DNA from: a virus
Length of the DNA: 22,991 bases
Reading direction: 5' to 3' (one strand)
IMG/VR virus record: IMGVR_UViG_3300027971_002619
Span: 1-22,991 of that record
Made by a program: the position numbers and the translations under genes. The notes under the pieces were generated by a model. It made no database searches. It worked only from the letters and a program-made list of their open reading frames with translations, and was not told where the DNA came from. The first letter of the stretch is position 1. The number at the start of each line of letters is the position of its first letter. Shown piece after piece: positions 12,868-20,562 of the stretch.

Positions 12868-12875
12868 GGTAGTGT
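12610..12875 (+). repeat. pair of 38-bp direct repeats (12610-12647 and 12838-12875)
   Basis: Both copies start ACACCGCAGACGCAC and end AGGGTAGTGT, with 34 of 38 positions identical by my count. The starts are 228 bases apart, exactly 76 codons. Each copy contains partial dyads (ACCCT/AGGGT and ACACT/AGTGT in the second). The second copy spans the stop codon of the gene. They may be integrase arm sites, regulator sites or a segmental duplication. Confidence 0.75.
12648..12683 (+). repeat. 13-bp direct repeat GCCGCGAAACGGT, two copies
   Basis: Copies at 12648-12660 and 12671-12683, 23 bases apart, directly after the first 38-bp repeat and inside the low-complexity part of the 12589 gene. Possible protein-binding sites. 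Confidence 0.6.
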
Positions 12876-12942
12876 CGCGTGCAGCGCCACGTTCCCAAAA
12901 CGTATCCCAAAAGCGACGGAAAAGCGACGTTTGCCAATACGA

Positions 12943-13332
12943 TCAGTCAAAGATGTGCATCTTCGCCGCCTGCCGCCTCGCCATCGCTTCGACTCGCAGC
13001 GGATGCCCTGGCTCTGCGGGCAACTTCTGCGGCGGCGTCATAAACACTTCAATGTCGTCAGCCAGCGATGCCGCTCTGTGCTCAACCTCGCGCACTGTGT
13101 CAAGGACTAGCGTGTGATCGCCTGCCGTGGCTCTGTCGCACAGTTCTCCCTGCCCGCCCTTGCTGGGATCGTAGAGCAATTCAATCGTCCACGTAATTCG
13201 GGCACCGACTCGAGCAAGTTGCGTCAACCATTTCCGCAGCTGCGGCGAAAGCCTTTCAGGCATGCGGCGACGCTTGCCCTTCGGTGGTGGCAGTTCATCG
13301 TCGCCAAGTAGTGACCGCTGCACGTCGCCCAT
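12943..13332 (-). CDS. hypothetical protein at the end of the late operon
   Basis: About 129 residues if started at the ATG at 13332 (MGDVQRSLLGDDELPPPKGK). The frame is open to 13458, but the extra 42 residues overlap and mirror the upstream gene, and no ribosome site is seen at either ATG. A basic linker KGKRRRMPERLSPQLRKWL is followed by a probable beta segment ARVGARITWTIELLYD and an acidic helix. It is the last gene before the convergent integrase block. Function unknown; the start is uncertain. Confidence 0.65.
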   Translation of the reverse strand: MGDVQRSLLGDDELPPPKGKRRRMPERLSPQLRKWLTQLARVGARITWTIELLYDPSKGGQGELCDRATAGDHTLVLDTVREVEHRAASLADDIEVFMTPPQKLPAEPGHPLRVEAMARRQAAKMHIFD

Positions 13333-13354
13333 GCGGGCGAGTCTGGCGAACGTG

Positions 13355-13732
13355 TCAAGTCTTTCGGGCTTCTCGGCACGCCTGACGCATCCATGTGCGA
13401 TTTGCCATGCTCTCAAACCACAGGCGAGCGAACGACTCAACAGCGTCTGTGCCGACATCCGAGTAGAGCGATTTCAATTCCGGCGAGTCTCCCCACATGG
13501 CTTCTACGTCCTCTCGCACCTTTGCGATCAGCACTTTGGCGTCACGCACAGCCGCCATCTCGCTCTCTGGCTGCGCCCGTGCGAGCTTCGTCCAGTGTTC
13601 GCAGTTCCAGCACCGGCATACGGCGTCCACGAACTCGTCAAACGCACGCCCAGCCTTGACGGCTCGCGGGCCGACTTCGGCACGCAACCGGCTGCGCAGA
13701 TGCGGCAGCATCCCAGCCGGCGCGTCACTCAC
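13355..13732 (-). CDS. hypothetical helical protein
   Basis: A 125-residue protein with GTG start at 13732 and AGGAGG 5 bases upstream, two bases after the stop of the preceding gene. It is mostly helical, with a CRCWNCEHW cysteine cluster near residue 40 and KVLIAKVREDVEAMWGDS in the middle. A single CxxC is too little to call a zinc site. No family recognised. Confidence 0.7.
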   Translation of the reverse strand: MSDAPAGMLPHLRSRLRAEVGPRAVKAGRAFDEFVDAVCRCWNCEHWTKLARAQPESEMAAVRDAKVLIAKVREDVEAMWGDSPELKSLYSDVGTDAVESFARLWFESMANRTWMRQACREARKT

Positions 13733-13734
13733 CG

Positions 13735-14043
13735 CTACCTCCTGCCCGCAGGCACGGCAGGTAGATCAGGCGTGAGCGACGCGCCGGTTGGGGCTTTGCA
13801 CTTGCAAGTCGATGGGCACGGGCAAGCCGTACGGTGCCCGTCGCCGTGGACGATGTATCCCTTGCCGCCGCAGTCGGTGCAGCAGGAAGGCTTGGGCGGC
13901 TCTGGCGTGGGCTGTGGAGCCTTTTCGACAGCCGTCACGGCATATGCTGCCGAGACTGCTGCCGAGGCTCTGGGAGCCTCTAGGTCAATCTGTGCAGGGT
14001 CAGCAGACATGGCGGCAAGGATGGAAAGCAGATACTTCCACAT
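13735..14043 (-). CDS. Cys-rich zinc-ribbon-like protein with hydrophobic N-terminus
   Basis: A 102-residue protein. The N-terminus MWKYLLSILAAMSA is short and hydrophobic. The middle is Pro-rich (EKAPQPTPEPPKPS). The C-terminal half has CCTDCGGKGYIVHGDGHRT then CPCPSTCKC, a DnaJ-like CxxCxGxG zinc-ribbon arrangement. It starts 3 bases after the stop of the upstream membrane protein (TGACGCATG). A metal-binding, possibly membrane-associated phage protein of unknown role. Confidence 0.72.
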   Translation of the reverse strand: MWKYLLSILAAMSADPAQIDLEAPRASAAVSAAYAVTAVEKAPQPTPEPPKPSCCTDCGGKGYIVHGDGHRTACPCPSTCKCKAPTGASLTPDLPAVPAGRR

Positions 14044-14046
14044 GCG

Positions 14047-14307
14047 TCACCATCCTTGTCCGTGGTTGAGGACTCGGTGCCCATCGGCATCAACGCGGGC
14101 ATGCACGACGTACGCCTGCTCTGCTGGCGGCTGCTCGGCAAACATCATCGCCCACAGCCCGAGGCGGGCGAGCCGCTGGATAAGCCGCAGGACGGGACGC
14201 TGTGGCTCGGGCTTGACCGGGCTGTAGTCGCTGGTGGCGGCCCACCAAGTGAGCATGACGGCGACCAGGCCCACGACGACTGCGGATTGAATCTCTCTCT
14301 GTGTCAT
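14047..14307 (-). CDS. small single-span membrane protein
   Basis: An 86-residue protein. I chose the ATG at 14307 (MTQREIQSAVVVGLVAVMLT), which overlaps the stop of the GlsB-like gene as ATGA; the frame opens at 14322. One N-terminal membrane helix is followed by a basic region (RLIQRLARLGLWAMMF) and a soluble tail. Position in the membrane-protein cluster with the peptidase suggests an accessory lysis or envelope role, such as spanin or holin partner, unproven. Confidence 0.68.
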   Translation of the reverse strand: MTQREIQSAVVVGLVAVMLTWWAATSDYSPVKPEPQRPVLRLIQRLARLGLWAMMFAEQPPAEQAYVVHARVDADGHRVLNHGQGW

Positions 14308-14531
14308 CGGTCTACGCTCCACAGCGAATAGAGGAACATGACGACGCAGGCACCGATGACGCTGCCGATCAGCCCTGCTGGTGCGTCGCCAAACGGCAGA
14401 CCGCCCGCGAGAGAACCTACGATGCCAAGTCCGATGGTTGGCACCCAGCCGTCAGGGCAGCGCCCAGGCATCACCCATTTGGCGATACCACCAGCGACGG
14501 CACCGAATACGAGCCACAACAGCAAACCCAT
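14304..14531 (-). CDS. GlsB/YeaQ/YmgE-family (transglycosylase-associated) membrane protein
   Basis: A 75-residue protein with three hydrophobic spans and the family pattern: VFGAVAGGIAKWVMPG, then TIGLGIVGSLAGG, then AGLIGSVIGACVVMFLYSLW. The family is common as small bacterial membrane proteins induced by stress; its function is poorly known. In this phage it follows the papain-like peptidase gene by 9 bases. Three-span small membrane proteins next to a lytic enzyme can act as holins, so a holin-like role is a fair guess. Confidence 0.85.
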   Translation of the reverse strand: MGLLLWLVFGAVAGGIAKWVMPGRCPDGWVPTIGLGIVGSLAGGLPFGDAPAGLIGSVIGACVVMFLYSLWSVDR

Positions 14532-14540
14532 GAGCGTCTC

Positions 14541-15680
14541 CTACTGTGCGAGGTGGAACGTGTCTGCGATGAGTCGAGCAGCCGACGGCGTGCGAGCCTG
14601 CTTCTCAGGCGGAGCAGGTGCGAGCCAGTTGCCGTGGTCGAGGTTGCGATACTTGAAATTGATGCCGCTGATGCTGAAGGAATCTTGACCAGAGAGCATC
14701 GCGTCAACCGTCTCACGGCTCACCCAGAACGAGCCATCTGGTTGGTCCGCCGGCCACTTCGGGCCAGCATTGAACGAGCCCCAGCTGTTCATGCACAGCA
14801 AGCCGTCACGCTTGCCTTCGTTCTTGGCGTACCGCACTGCGATAAAGCACATGCAGTGAGCCCACGAGCCGCTGCGAGGTGCGAAGCCATCGGCATCACG
14901 CTGCGATGAAAAACCAACCCCGCTGCAAACTGGCACGCAGAAACCGCTTTCCAAACTTGCAGCCGCTTCGTCAAAGTTCCGTACGAGTGCCACGTTGGTG
15001 GCTGTGTTCTTGTTGGCTAGCTTGGCAAGGGAAATTCCCACTTGCCCACCACCGCACAGCAGGTTGCCCCACTCCTTAGCTCGGCTTGGGTTGTACGTGG
15101 TCAGGTCGGCGCCTGGATACGTCTGGCGAAAGAGGATGCCGCCGACAGACTGATCCTTGCACTTGCCTGCCACCCAGCGTGCAGCTGCACCGCCATAGCT
15201 TCCATCGCTATAGCCAGCCTGACTGACCGGCGGCAGTCTTCCAGCCGTGCGACTTCCAGAGTAAATGCTTTCCGTGGCGACGAGTTTCGGTGGCTCTGGC
15301 AATTCTCCTTCCGCCCAATCGACGCACTGGCCGACATAGCTGCCCATAGCCCAGCCGAAACTCACGCAGTCACCGATGCCCTGCCGCCACGGCCCAAACG
15401 GCTTGCCGTAGACCTGGCGGTGAGCACGATCCGCGAAGCGATACAGAAACGTGTCCTTCTGCTTGGCGTTCTTGATGACGTCCTTGGCAGCGTCAGAGAA
15501 AAGCGGCTGGTCAAGTTCCGCCAGAAACTGTCGCGTTCCGACAGGATCTGGCACGTAGCCGAACTGCCCGTCAATGCGTGCAGCGACTCGTTTGGTGGCT
15601 CGCTCGACGAGCGTGCCCAAGATTGCCATCACGATGACGAACGTGACAGCACCGACAGACCAGCTGTTAGCGCGTGACAT
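14541..15680 (-). CDS. membrane-anchored papain-like (C1-type) cysteine peptidase
   Basis: A 379-residue protein with ATG at 15680 (MSRANSWSVG) overlapping the upstream gene; GAGGG lies 9 bases before. Residues about 5-25 form a membrane or signal-anchor helix (SVGAVTFVIVMAILGTLV). The papain-like catalytic layout is clear: Q100 and C105 in RQGIGDCVSFGWAMGSYVGQ, H275 in GSWAHCMCFIAV and N298 in LLCMNSWGS. Such peptidases cut proteins or, in NlpC-like cousins, peptidoglycan peptides. Lying in a run of small membrane proteins, it may be the lytic enzyme or a maturation protease. Substrate unknown. Confidence 0.82.
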   Translation of the reverse strand: MSRANSWSVGAVTFVIVMAILGTLVERATKRVAARIDGQFGYVPDPVGTRQFLAELDQPLFSDAAKDVIKNAKQKDTFLYRFADRAHRQVYGKPFGPWRQGIGDCVSFGWAMGSYVGQCVDWAEGELPEPPKLVATESIYSGSRTAGRLPPVSQAGYSDGSYGGAAARWVAGKCKDQSVGGILFRQTYPGADLTTYNPSRAKEWGNLLCGGGQVGISLAKLANKNTATNVALVRNFDEAAASLESGFCVPVCSGVGFSSQRDADGFAPRSGSWAHCMCFIAVRYAKNEGKRDGLLCMNSWGSFNAGPKWPADQPDGSFWVSRETVDAMLSGQDSFSISGINFKYRNLDHGNWLAPAPPEKQARTPSAARLIADTFHLAQ

Positions 15681-16221
15681 GAGCGGCAGCCCTCGAAAGG
15701 TCACGGAGCGCCGACACCCACGCCGCTCGGCTCTCTGGCGTCACTGGACCGCCAGACGAGCCAACTGCGTCGTCCAAGAACTTGTGTACGGCATCCCGCA
15801 CTTGCGGCTGGCGAGCACCGATGCTCTCGCCTTTGCACCGCATCTCACGGGCAGCGATTCGCAAGTCGTCAAACGCCACGCCTGTTTTGAGCCTCTGGTC
15901 GTGTTGCCCGTCGTACTCAATACAATCTGCGAGAGAGCCGCAGAGTTCTGCCATGATCGAAGAATCTTCTGCGGCAGTGGGTCCGATGAACTTTCCGCGA
16001 AGCGAGAACGCATCCGGCGGCACGGGCGACGGGCTTGGCACTGGTGCCTGCCGGCTCGGCGCAAACGCAATTACCGCAGCAACCAGCAACGCCACAGCTG
16101 CGACGTATTGACCGTCGATGGTCGGTGCTTTCGCAGTGGCATACCACGCCTGCACACGTTCTGTTATTTGCTTTCCTGCAAGCACGTAGACAGCGAAGGC
16201 AATGAGTAACGCTGTGATCAC
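15667..16221 (-). CDS. two-span membrane protein of unknown function
   Basis: A 184-residue protein with GTG start at 16221 in a GTGA overlap with the upstream gene. Two hydrophobic helices (MITALLIAFAVYVLAG and YVAAVALLVAAVIAFAP) are followed by a Pro-rich linker and a soluble helical domain with three cysteines (MAELCGSLADC, REMRCKGESIG). It is coupled upstream to a holin-like gene and downstream to the papain-like peptidase. Likely an envelope or lysis accessory protein. No family recognised. Confidence 0.7.
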   Translation of the reverse strand: MITALLIAFAVYVLAGKQITERVQAWYATAKAPTIDGQYVAAVALLVAAVIAFAPSRQAPVPSPSPVPPDAFSLRGKFIGPTAAEDSSIMAELCGSLADCIEYDGQHDQRLKTGVAFDDLRIAAREMRCKGESIGARQPQVRDAVHKFLDDAVGSSGGPVTPESRAAWVSALRDLSRAAAHVTR

Positions 16222-16589
16222 GACTTCCTCACGAGTGGCAGGATTGTTTCAATGGTCCCGGCAGCGATGGCGACGACCAGTGCTCGAGCTGCTGGGCGCA
16301 CGATGTACCAAAACGGGTACGTGGCATATGGCACGCACATCACTGCTAGCGAGTCAAACAGCACGCCGACCGCCTCAAGCACGATGGCTCGCTTCTCGTC
16401 GCCCGTCAGCGTCTTCGTTGCGTCCAGCGTCTCAACTGAAAGCCTGACGAGCGCAGCGACAAGCATCCCGAACTCTGACCATGTGATGCCGTTCTTGGCG
16501 GACACGCGAGCGGTCACAAGGAACGCGCTGACCTTTGACGCGATGTCGTTGAAAGGCGCAGCGGCAGCGAGTGGAGCGTCGGCAACCAT
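16218..16589 (-). CDS. holin-like small protein (candidate)
   Basis: A 123-residue protein, ATG at 16589, weak ribosome site. The middle segment SAKNGITWSEFGMLVAALVR...LTGDEKRAIVLEAV resembles the soluble part of LLH-type phage holins (ITW..., G-x-x-KR-x-x-V). Hydrophobic segments are around FDSLAVMCVPYATYPFWYIV and ALVVAIAAGTIETIL. It is the first gene of the membrane cluster ahead of the peptidase. The holin reading rests on pattern memory and context, so it is tentative. Confidence 0.6.
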   Translation of the reverse strand: MVADAPLAAAAPFNDIASKVSAFLVTARVSAKNGITWSEFGMLVAALVRLSVETLDATKTLTGDEKRAIVLEAVGVLFDSLAVMCVPYATYPFWYIVRPAARALVVAIAAGTIETILPLVRKS

Positions 16590-16619
16590 GCCGCCAGACT
16601 AGGGCGGCTGGGACGCAGA

Positions 16620-17351
16620 CTAGACCGGCTCTGCCTGCCCTTGCTCGCGGTGAAGAACCAGCGCAATTGCCGCATAGCAGGCAATGTCTTTTAGCGTGTC
16701 CTCAACGCCGTCGAACTCGCATTTCCCACGGCGGAAATACGCCTTGAGTCTGTGCATCTTGTCCGAGATCCGCAGGATGCAGCCTGCCCACGCTGGCATA
16801 TTCACAACGTCGGCACTGCTGCGGATGTTGCTCAGTGCGTCCTCGTCTACGCCGTAGTCCATCGTTTTGCGCAGGTGAAGCGTCCGCAGTTCATCAAGCA
16901 CGGCAAGGAACTCCCGCGAACCCGGGCGGATATCGTCGCCATGCTCGGCAAGGATGCTGTCTCCGCTCCACCGGATGTCGTCCGTCGAGGCTTCCATCTC
17001 CTTCTGTCCTTGCAGAATCCAATCAACCGGCACCGACTCGTCACGCTCTGCGGCGTACTTCTCGGCGCTGGCCTTCGTGATTTCCTTCCACCGATCTGGT
17101 GCTTCGTCTGCCGGTGCATGACACTTTCCGCCATCGCAGCAACCGCCAGCCAGGCGAGTCTCTACGGCTGCTCGCAGCTGTGCGTTTGTGTCTTCCAGGT
17201 CCGTGATGATTCCTTGCATGCGTTTCCTTTCAATGAGAAGGCGAGCGACGTCCGCTGCCAGTGATCCACTTGTGCCGCACCATTGACCTTGAAACCGATA
17301 CGCTCGCTGGCGGGCTTCTGCGATGTAGTCGTCAGTCAATTCGTATTGCAT
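16620..17351 (-). CDS. coiled-coil protein with C-terminal Nmad1/DUF1599-like nucleotide-modification domain
   Basis: A 243-residue protein, ATG at 17351 three bases after the upstream stop. The N-terminal part has helical segments (IERKRMQGIITDLEDTNAQL) and a CCDGGKC cluster (71-77). Residues about 146-235 carry the all-alpha signature: RKTMDYG (161-167), a buried SNIRSSA, AGCILRISDKMHRL with RxxDK (194-198) and EDTLKDIACYAAIAL (217-231). This matches the nucleotide modification associated domain 1, related to MazG/dUTPase-type pyrophosphatases. It may sanitise or channel modified nucleotides. No base-modifying synthase is visible here. Confidence 0.75.
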   Translation of the reverse strand: MQYELTDDYIAEARQRAYRFQGQWCGTSGSLAADVARLLIERKRMQGIITDLEDTNAQLRAAVETRLAGGCCDGGKCHAPADEAPDRWKEITKASAEKYAAERDESVPVDWILQGQKEMEASTDDIRWSGDSILAEHGDDIRPGSREFLAVLDELRTLHLRKTMDYGVDEDALSNIRSSADVVNMPAWAGCILRISDKMHRLKAYFRRGKCEFDGVEDTLKDIACYAAIALVLHREQGQAEPV

Positions 17352-17354
17352 GCG

Positions 17355-18431
17355 TCAAGCCTTCTGCGTCCGTAGGTCACGGTCGCAATAGATCGGCATG
17401 GCTTTCGTCACCTCGTTGCGTCCGTGGTCAATGACGATGCACGCCTGGCACGGTGGCTCATATGCCGCCTTTATCCTTGTGGCGTATGCCGAGTGCCCGA
17501 TCACGCTTCCGTTGGCAACGTAGCGACCGGCTCGCAGCCATTGGAACTGGTGCCAGTGACCGAAGCACGTAAGGTCCGCCCGTTTCACAGCGTCCCACGC
17601 TGCGATAGCCTTGTTGGTCGGTATCGTGATGCCGCCGATTCCGCCTCCGTACTTGATGGCGTGACCGTGGTGGAAGCGAACAATGAATCCATCAAGGTCA
17701 ACGTAGTTGAGATAGCCAGTGCCAACCTGCCACTGCACGTTCTTCCGCTTTTCGCTGCTGGCGAGCGTGAGATAGAGGTGCTGCTCAAAAGAGTGCTCCA
17801 TCTCGGTGCCGATGCGTAGCTTTTCGGTGCTTCGCCCGTGGTTGCCGCTGTTGGTGGCGACGACGACAGACTTTGCGCTATCAGCAACGGCGTCAATGAA
17901 CGCACGCAGTCGCTCACCTATCCAGCGGGTAGCCGCCAGCGGTGCGAGTTGAGCCAATTCGGCAGTGTCGTCGTGGATGTGACCACTCAGGAAGTCACCT
18001 CCGAGCCAGACCACGACACGGTCAATCTTTGCCAGTTGGCGTTCGTGCTCAAGGAGCCGGAAGAAACGCTCGTGGAGTTCGTTCAAGCGAAGCTGACATA
18101 CGTCAAGTGAGTAGTCGTTCAGCCCGTTCACTGTCTCGGGATTGACACGCTCTTCGCAGTGGATGTCGGACAGCAGCACGACCATCGTGGCGGCGTGTTT
18201 CGGGCCTTTGACAGATTTGGTCAAGGACGGCTTCACGGCCTCAATCCCGTGCAGCTGCACCAAAGCGTCACCACGCTCACGCTCAAGGTCAATCTGAGCC
18301 AGGGCAGCCTTGTACCTATTTCGGTACGTCGCTAACTCTGACCGCAGCCGTGCCAGTTCAGCGTCAGCGGCAAGCTGCTGCGAGTGGCTCACGTCCTCGG
18401 CTACTGCGTCCTTCAGGCTTTTTCGAGCCAT
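17355..18431 (-). CDS. phage metallophosphoesterase
   Basis: A 358-residue protein with ATG at 18431 (MARKSLKDAVAEDV); the frame opens at 18539, but that part is a shadow. An N-terminal coiled coil (ELARLRSELATYRNRYKAAL) precedes a calcineurin-like phosphoesterase with the metal motifs in order: SDIHCE (D89, H91), WLGGDFLSG, NSGNHGR, FHHGHAIKYG and CFGHWHQFQ. Members hydrolyse phosphoesters in nucleotides, nucleic acids or proteins. Phage versions of this coiled-coil type are common but mostly uncharacterised. It lies between tail genes and the Nmad1-like gene. Confidence 0.9.
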   Translation of the reverse strand: MARKSLKDAVAEDVSHSQQLAADAELARLRSELATYRNRYKAALAQIDLERERGDALVQLHGIEAVKPSLTKSVKGPKHAATMVVLLSDIHCEERVNPETVNGLNDYSLDVCQLRLNELHERFFRLLEHERQLAKIDRVVVWLGGDFLSGHIHDDTAELAQLAPLAATRWIGERLRAFIDAVADSAKSVVVATNSGNHGRSTEKLRIGTEMEHSFEQHLYLTLASSEKRKNVQWQVGTGYLNYVDLDGFIVRFHHGHAIKYGGGIGGITIPTNKAIAAWDAVKRADLTCFGHWHQFQWLRAGRYVANGSVIGHSAYATRIKAAYEPPCQACIVIDHGRNEVTKAMPIYCDRDLRTQKA

Positions 18432-18685
18432 GAGAGCACCCCCTGTGTGCCAACGTCTGAGATGCCACGGACACGCATGTTCTCGGCGATTGCACGCGCC
18501 AGCGTCTTCTTGCGGCTTCCGAGTTCTCCAGCCGCCCACTCAGCTTTGATGGCGTCAAGTTCATCGCGGTGCTCTGGTGCCAGACGCTCGTACCAAGTTC
18601 CCGGTCCTTGGCGAGCGTTACTCACTGCCTTTCGCACGTCCTCGAGCAGACCGCCGCTTCGGCTTTTCGTCGTCACGATTGGCAT
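18413..18685 (-). CDS. small helical protein, unknown function
   Basis: A 90-residue protein with ATG at 18685 (MPIVTTKSRSGGLLEDVRKA) and AAGGA four bases from it; the frame opens at 18832. The C-terminal half ARAIAENMRVRGISDVGTQG VLSWLEKA looks like a helix-turn-helix. A WYERLAPEHRDELDAIKAEW segment lies in the middle. It overlaps the upstream acidic gene by 68 bases and the phosphoesterase by 19. A DNA-binding role is possible. Confidence 0.7.
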   Translation of the reverse strand: MPIVTTKSRSGGLLEDVRKAVSNARQGPGTWYERLAPEHRDELDAIKAEWAAGELGSRKKTLARAIAENMRVRGISDVGTQGVLSWLEKA

Positions 18686-18827
18686 CCTTTCCTTGAAGGT
18701 GAATCCAGCCGTCGTCGTCTGGGATTCCGCCGCCAGCGACATCGTCCTCGTCGTCGTCAGAATCAAACGGCGAGAGGTCGGCAGGCGGCTGCGTATTAGG
18801 CTTCGGCTTGGCTCGCTGGCGTCCCAT
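18618..18827 (-). CDS. small hydrophilic protein with acidic centre
   Basis: A 69-residue protein (ATG at 18827, MGRQRAKPKPNTQPPADLSP). A basic N-terminus, an Asp-run (FDSDDDEDDVAGGG) and a Lys/Arg-rich C-terminus indicate a disordered polypeptide. It overlaps the next gene by 68 bases in another frame, and no clear ribosome site is seen. It fills the space after the structural gene, so I keep it with moderate confidence. Confidence 0.55.
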   Translation of the reverse strand: MGRQRAKPKPNTQPPADLSPFDSDDDEDDVAGGGIPDDDGWIHLQGKDANRDDEKPKRRSARGRAKGSE

Positions 18828-18865
18828 GCCAACAGCGTGGCAGGCGTGTCAAGCGGAAGGAGTTG

Positions 18866-19675
18866 CTACTGCTGACCATCAATTGCAATCAACTCAAACT
18901 CGCCGCTGGATTGCTGAAGGACATAAGCCCTAGCGTCGTAGTAGATGTAGACCGACCGGAGTTTATTGATAACTCCTACTACTGAAGAAGTTAGCCCAGA
19001 AGCATCATCTAGCATCACGTTCTTGTAGGTGCCTTTGTCCCATGATCCTGGCCCGGTGAGGCTCGCCACCGTTCCAGATCGAATCTGATTAGCAACCGCA
19101 CCGATTCTTACCAAGCAAAGCCCTCCGCTGGGCGTTGAAGGCTTCCAAACAATTTGCGTTCCACCGATATAGGCAGACTGTAGCAGCGGCGAATCACCAT
19201 TTCCGTAGTTGCCAAAGTTGGCGAACTGGTGGTTTGCGTTAGATACATTGACGGTTGCGGCAACGACTCCAGCAATGGCAACCCTGCCAACGGACCCGTT
19301 GGCGATTGGCTCAAGGGCAACGCAATATGAAAAAGTCGATCCGCCTCGGTAAGGCGTCGTCGTCTTCACAACAGGGGACGACATGAATGAGCTTGTCGCA
19401 GAGTTATCAATGCCGCCAATGGTTGAGCCGCTTGGTTCAATCGCAACGCCTTTGATGGAGTATGCGTAGCCCATCACCATGTCTAGCCCAGGCTCGTCAG
19501 TTGTCGCCAGCACGGACGTGAACGGCCCCCATCCGTACGATGGACCGACTCCCGAAGTGGCTGCGTGAGCACCAAACACGAGATCGGCGGCGTCCTGCGC
19601 GCGATTCCACGCACGGGCTGAAATCGCCCCGCGTAGCGGCTGGCCCTGCTCAATGCGTCCGTCTGGACGTGCCAT
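18866..19675 (-). CDS. putative phage structural (tail-associated) protein
   Basis: A 269-residue protein that starts at an ATG overlapping the previous stop (TGATG). The N-terminus ARPDGRIEQGQPLRGAISAR AWNRAQDAADLVFG is helical. The rest is beta-rich, Gly/Ser/Thr/Asn-heavy (SSPVVKTTTPYRGGSTFSYC, VSNANHQFANFGNYGNGDSP), as in tail fibres and tail-tip proteins. Position after the tape measure and another structural gene supports a distal tail or decoration protein. The precise part of the virion is unknown. Confidence 0.72.
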   Translation of the reverse strand: MARPDGRIEQGQPLRGAISARAWNRAQDAADLVFGAHAATSGVGPSYGWGPFTSVLATTDEPGLDMVMGYAYSIKGVAIEPSGSTIGGIDNSATSSFMSSPVVKTTTPYRGGSTFSYCVALEPIANGSVGRVAIAGVVAATVNVSNANHQFANFGNYGNGDSPLLQSAYIGGTQIVWKPSTPSGGLCLVRIGAVANQIRSGTVASLTGPGSWDKGTYKNVMLDDASGLTSSVVGVINKLRSVYIYYDARAYVLQQSSGEFELIAIDGQQ

Positions 19676-20562
19676 CAGACATACCCCGTGCCAAGACCAA
19701 GCGCCGAGAAATCGCTGTCCTTGTAGACCTTGGACACGTACACAGCCTTTGGCTGTTTGATGAGCGAACTACCCGACACGGCATCCTCATACCGCACCCA
19801 CAGGTATTCGTGCCCGTTCTTCTGAATCCCTGTGATGCTGCCAATGGTCTGTCCTGTGACGTTCTTCGACGCCACGAAGCGATACGACAGCGACCACGGG
19901 CCACGCCCTTTTTGGTCGTCCCATTCCTGCGAGCCGCTGCACCCAAGGAAAAGAACCTCGCCAGCATCAAACCCGCGAAAGCTGGCGTTGTTTGTTGTGC
20001 CGGTAATCCCGGCCATGCCACGCACATACGCAGCCGTCACGTACGCATTTGGCACGTCGTAGCTTTCCTGCCACTGAAGCTGCGGCACGACAATGTCAAC
20101 GCCGTTGACGCCGTTTGAATCGACGCCGATAGCACCTGACATATTCGTGGCAGACGACGGGTATCGCTTCTCAAAGTCCAGCGTGCCGCCAGAGCCGACA
20201 GAACACGCCTGCGTAATGTGCTGCGTGCCGCCGGTCGTGTCAAAGCTGCGAGCACGTTTCAACGGGTCAGACGTTGAAGGCTCTGCACCCGCCTTCTCGT
20301 AGTTGATTGTGACTTGCCACGCATTGTCGCCAAGATACGCGACGCTGTATTGCTCTACCCACAACTGAGCGTCAGACACGCCAGGATACTGCCATCCGTA
20401 GCCGCCGCTGCTGATTTGTGCGTTGATTTCCGCGTGCAGCACCGTATCGTCTGCTGTGCCAAAAACCTTATACGACTTCGTGTAGGACGACGTCGCCTTC
20501 TTGCCGCGACGCACAATCGTGGCCTGACGCGAATCGCCGTCTTCAATCCATGTCAGTGCCAT
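19675..20562 (-). CDS. putative phage tail structural protein
   Basis: A 295-residue, beta-rich protein starting at the ATG that overlaps the tape measure stop (TAATG). Features are an N-terminal ALTWIEDGDSRQATIVRRGK, many short beta strands, and the late segment FRGFDAGEVLFLGCSGSQEW with GPWSLSYRFVASKN, a pattern known from distal tail or baseplate-type proteins encoded after tape measures. Only one cysteine pair region is visible and there is no signal peptide. Its place suggests tail-tip assembly. The exact role is not readable. Confidence 0.72.
   Translation of the reverse strand: MALTWIEDGDSRQATIVRRGKKATSSYTKSYKVFGTADDTVLHAEINAQISSGGYGWQYPGVSDAQLWVEQYSVAYLGDNAWQVTINYEKAGAEPSTSDPLKRARSFDTTGGTQHITQACSVGSGGTLDFEKRYPSSATNMSGAIGVDSNGVNGVDIVVPQLQWQESYDVPNAYVTAAYVRGMAGITGTTNNASFRGFDAGEVLFLGCSGSQEWDDQKGRGPWSLSYRFVASKNVTGQTIGSITGIQKNGHEYLWVRYEDAVSGSSLIKQPKAVYVSKVYKDSDFSALGLGTGYV

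Noticed and set aside
13333-13458. N-terminal extension of the 12943 gene to 13458
   Set aside because: The extra residues mirror the upstream gene in another frame and no ribosome site is present; kept as an uncertain alternative start only.
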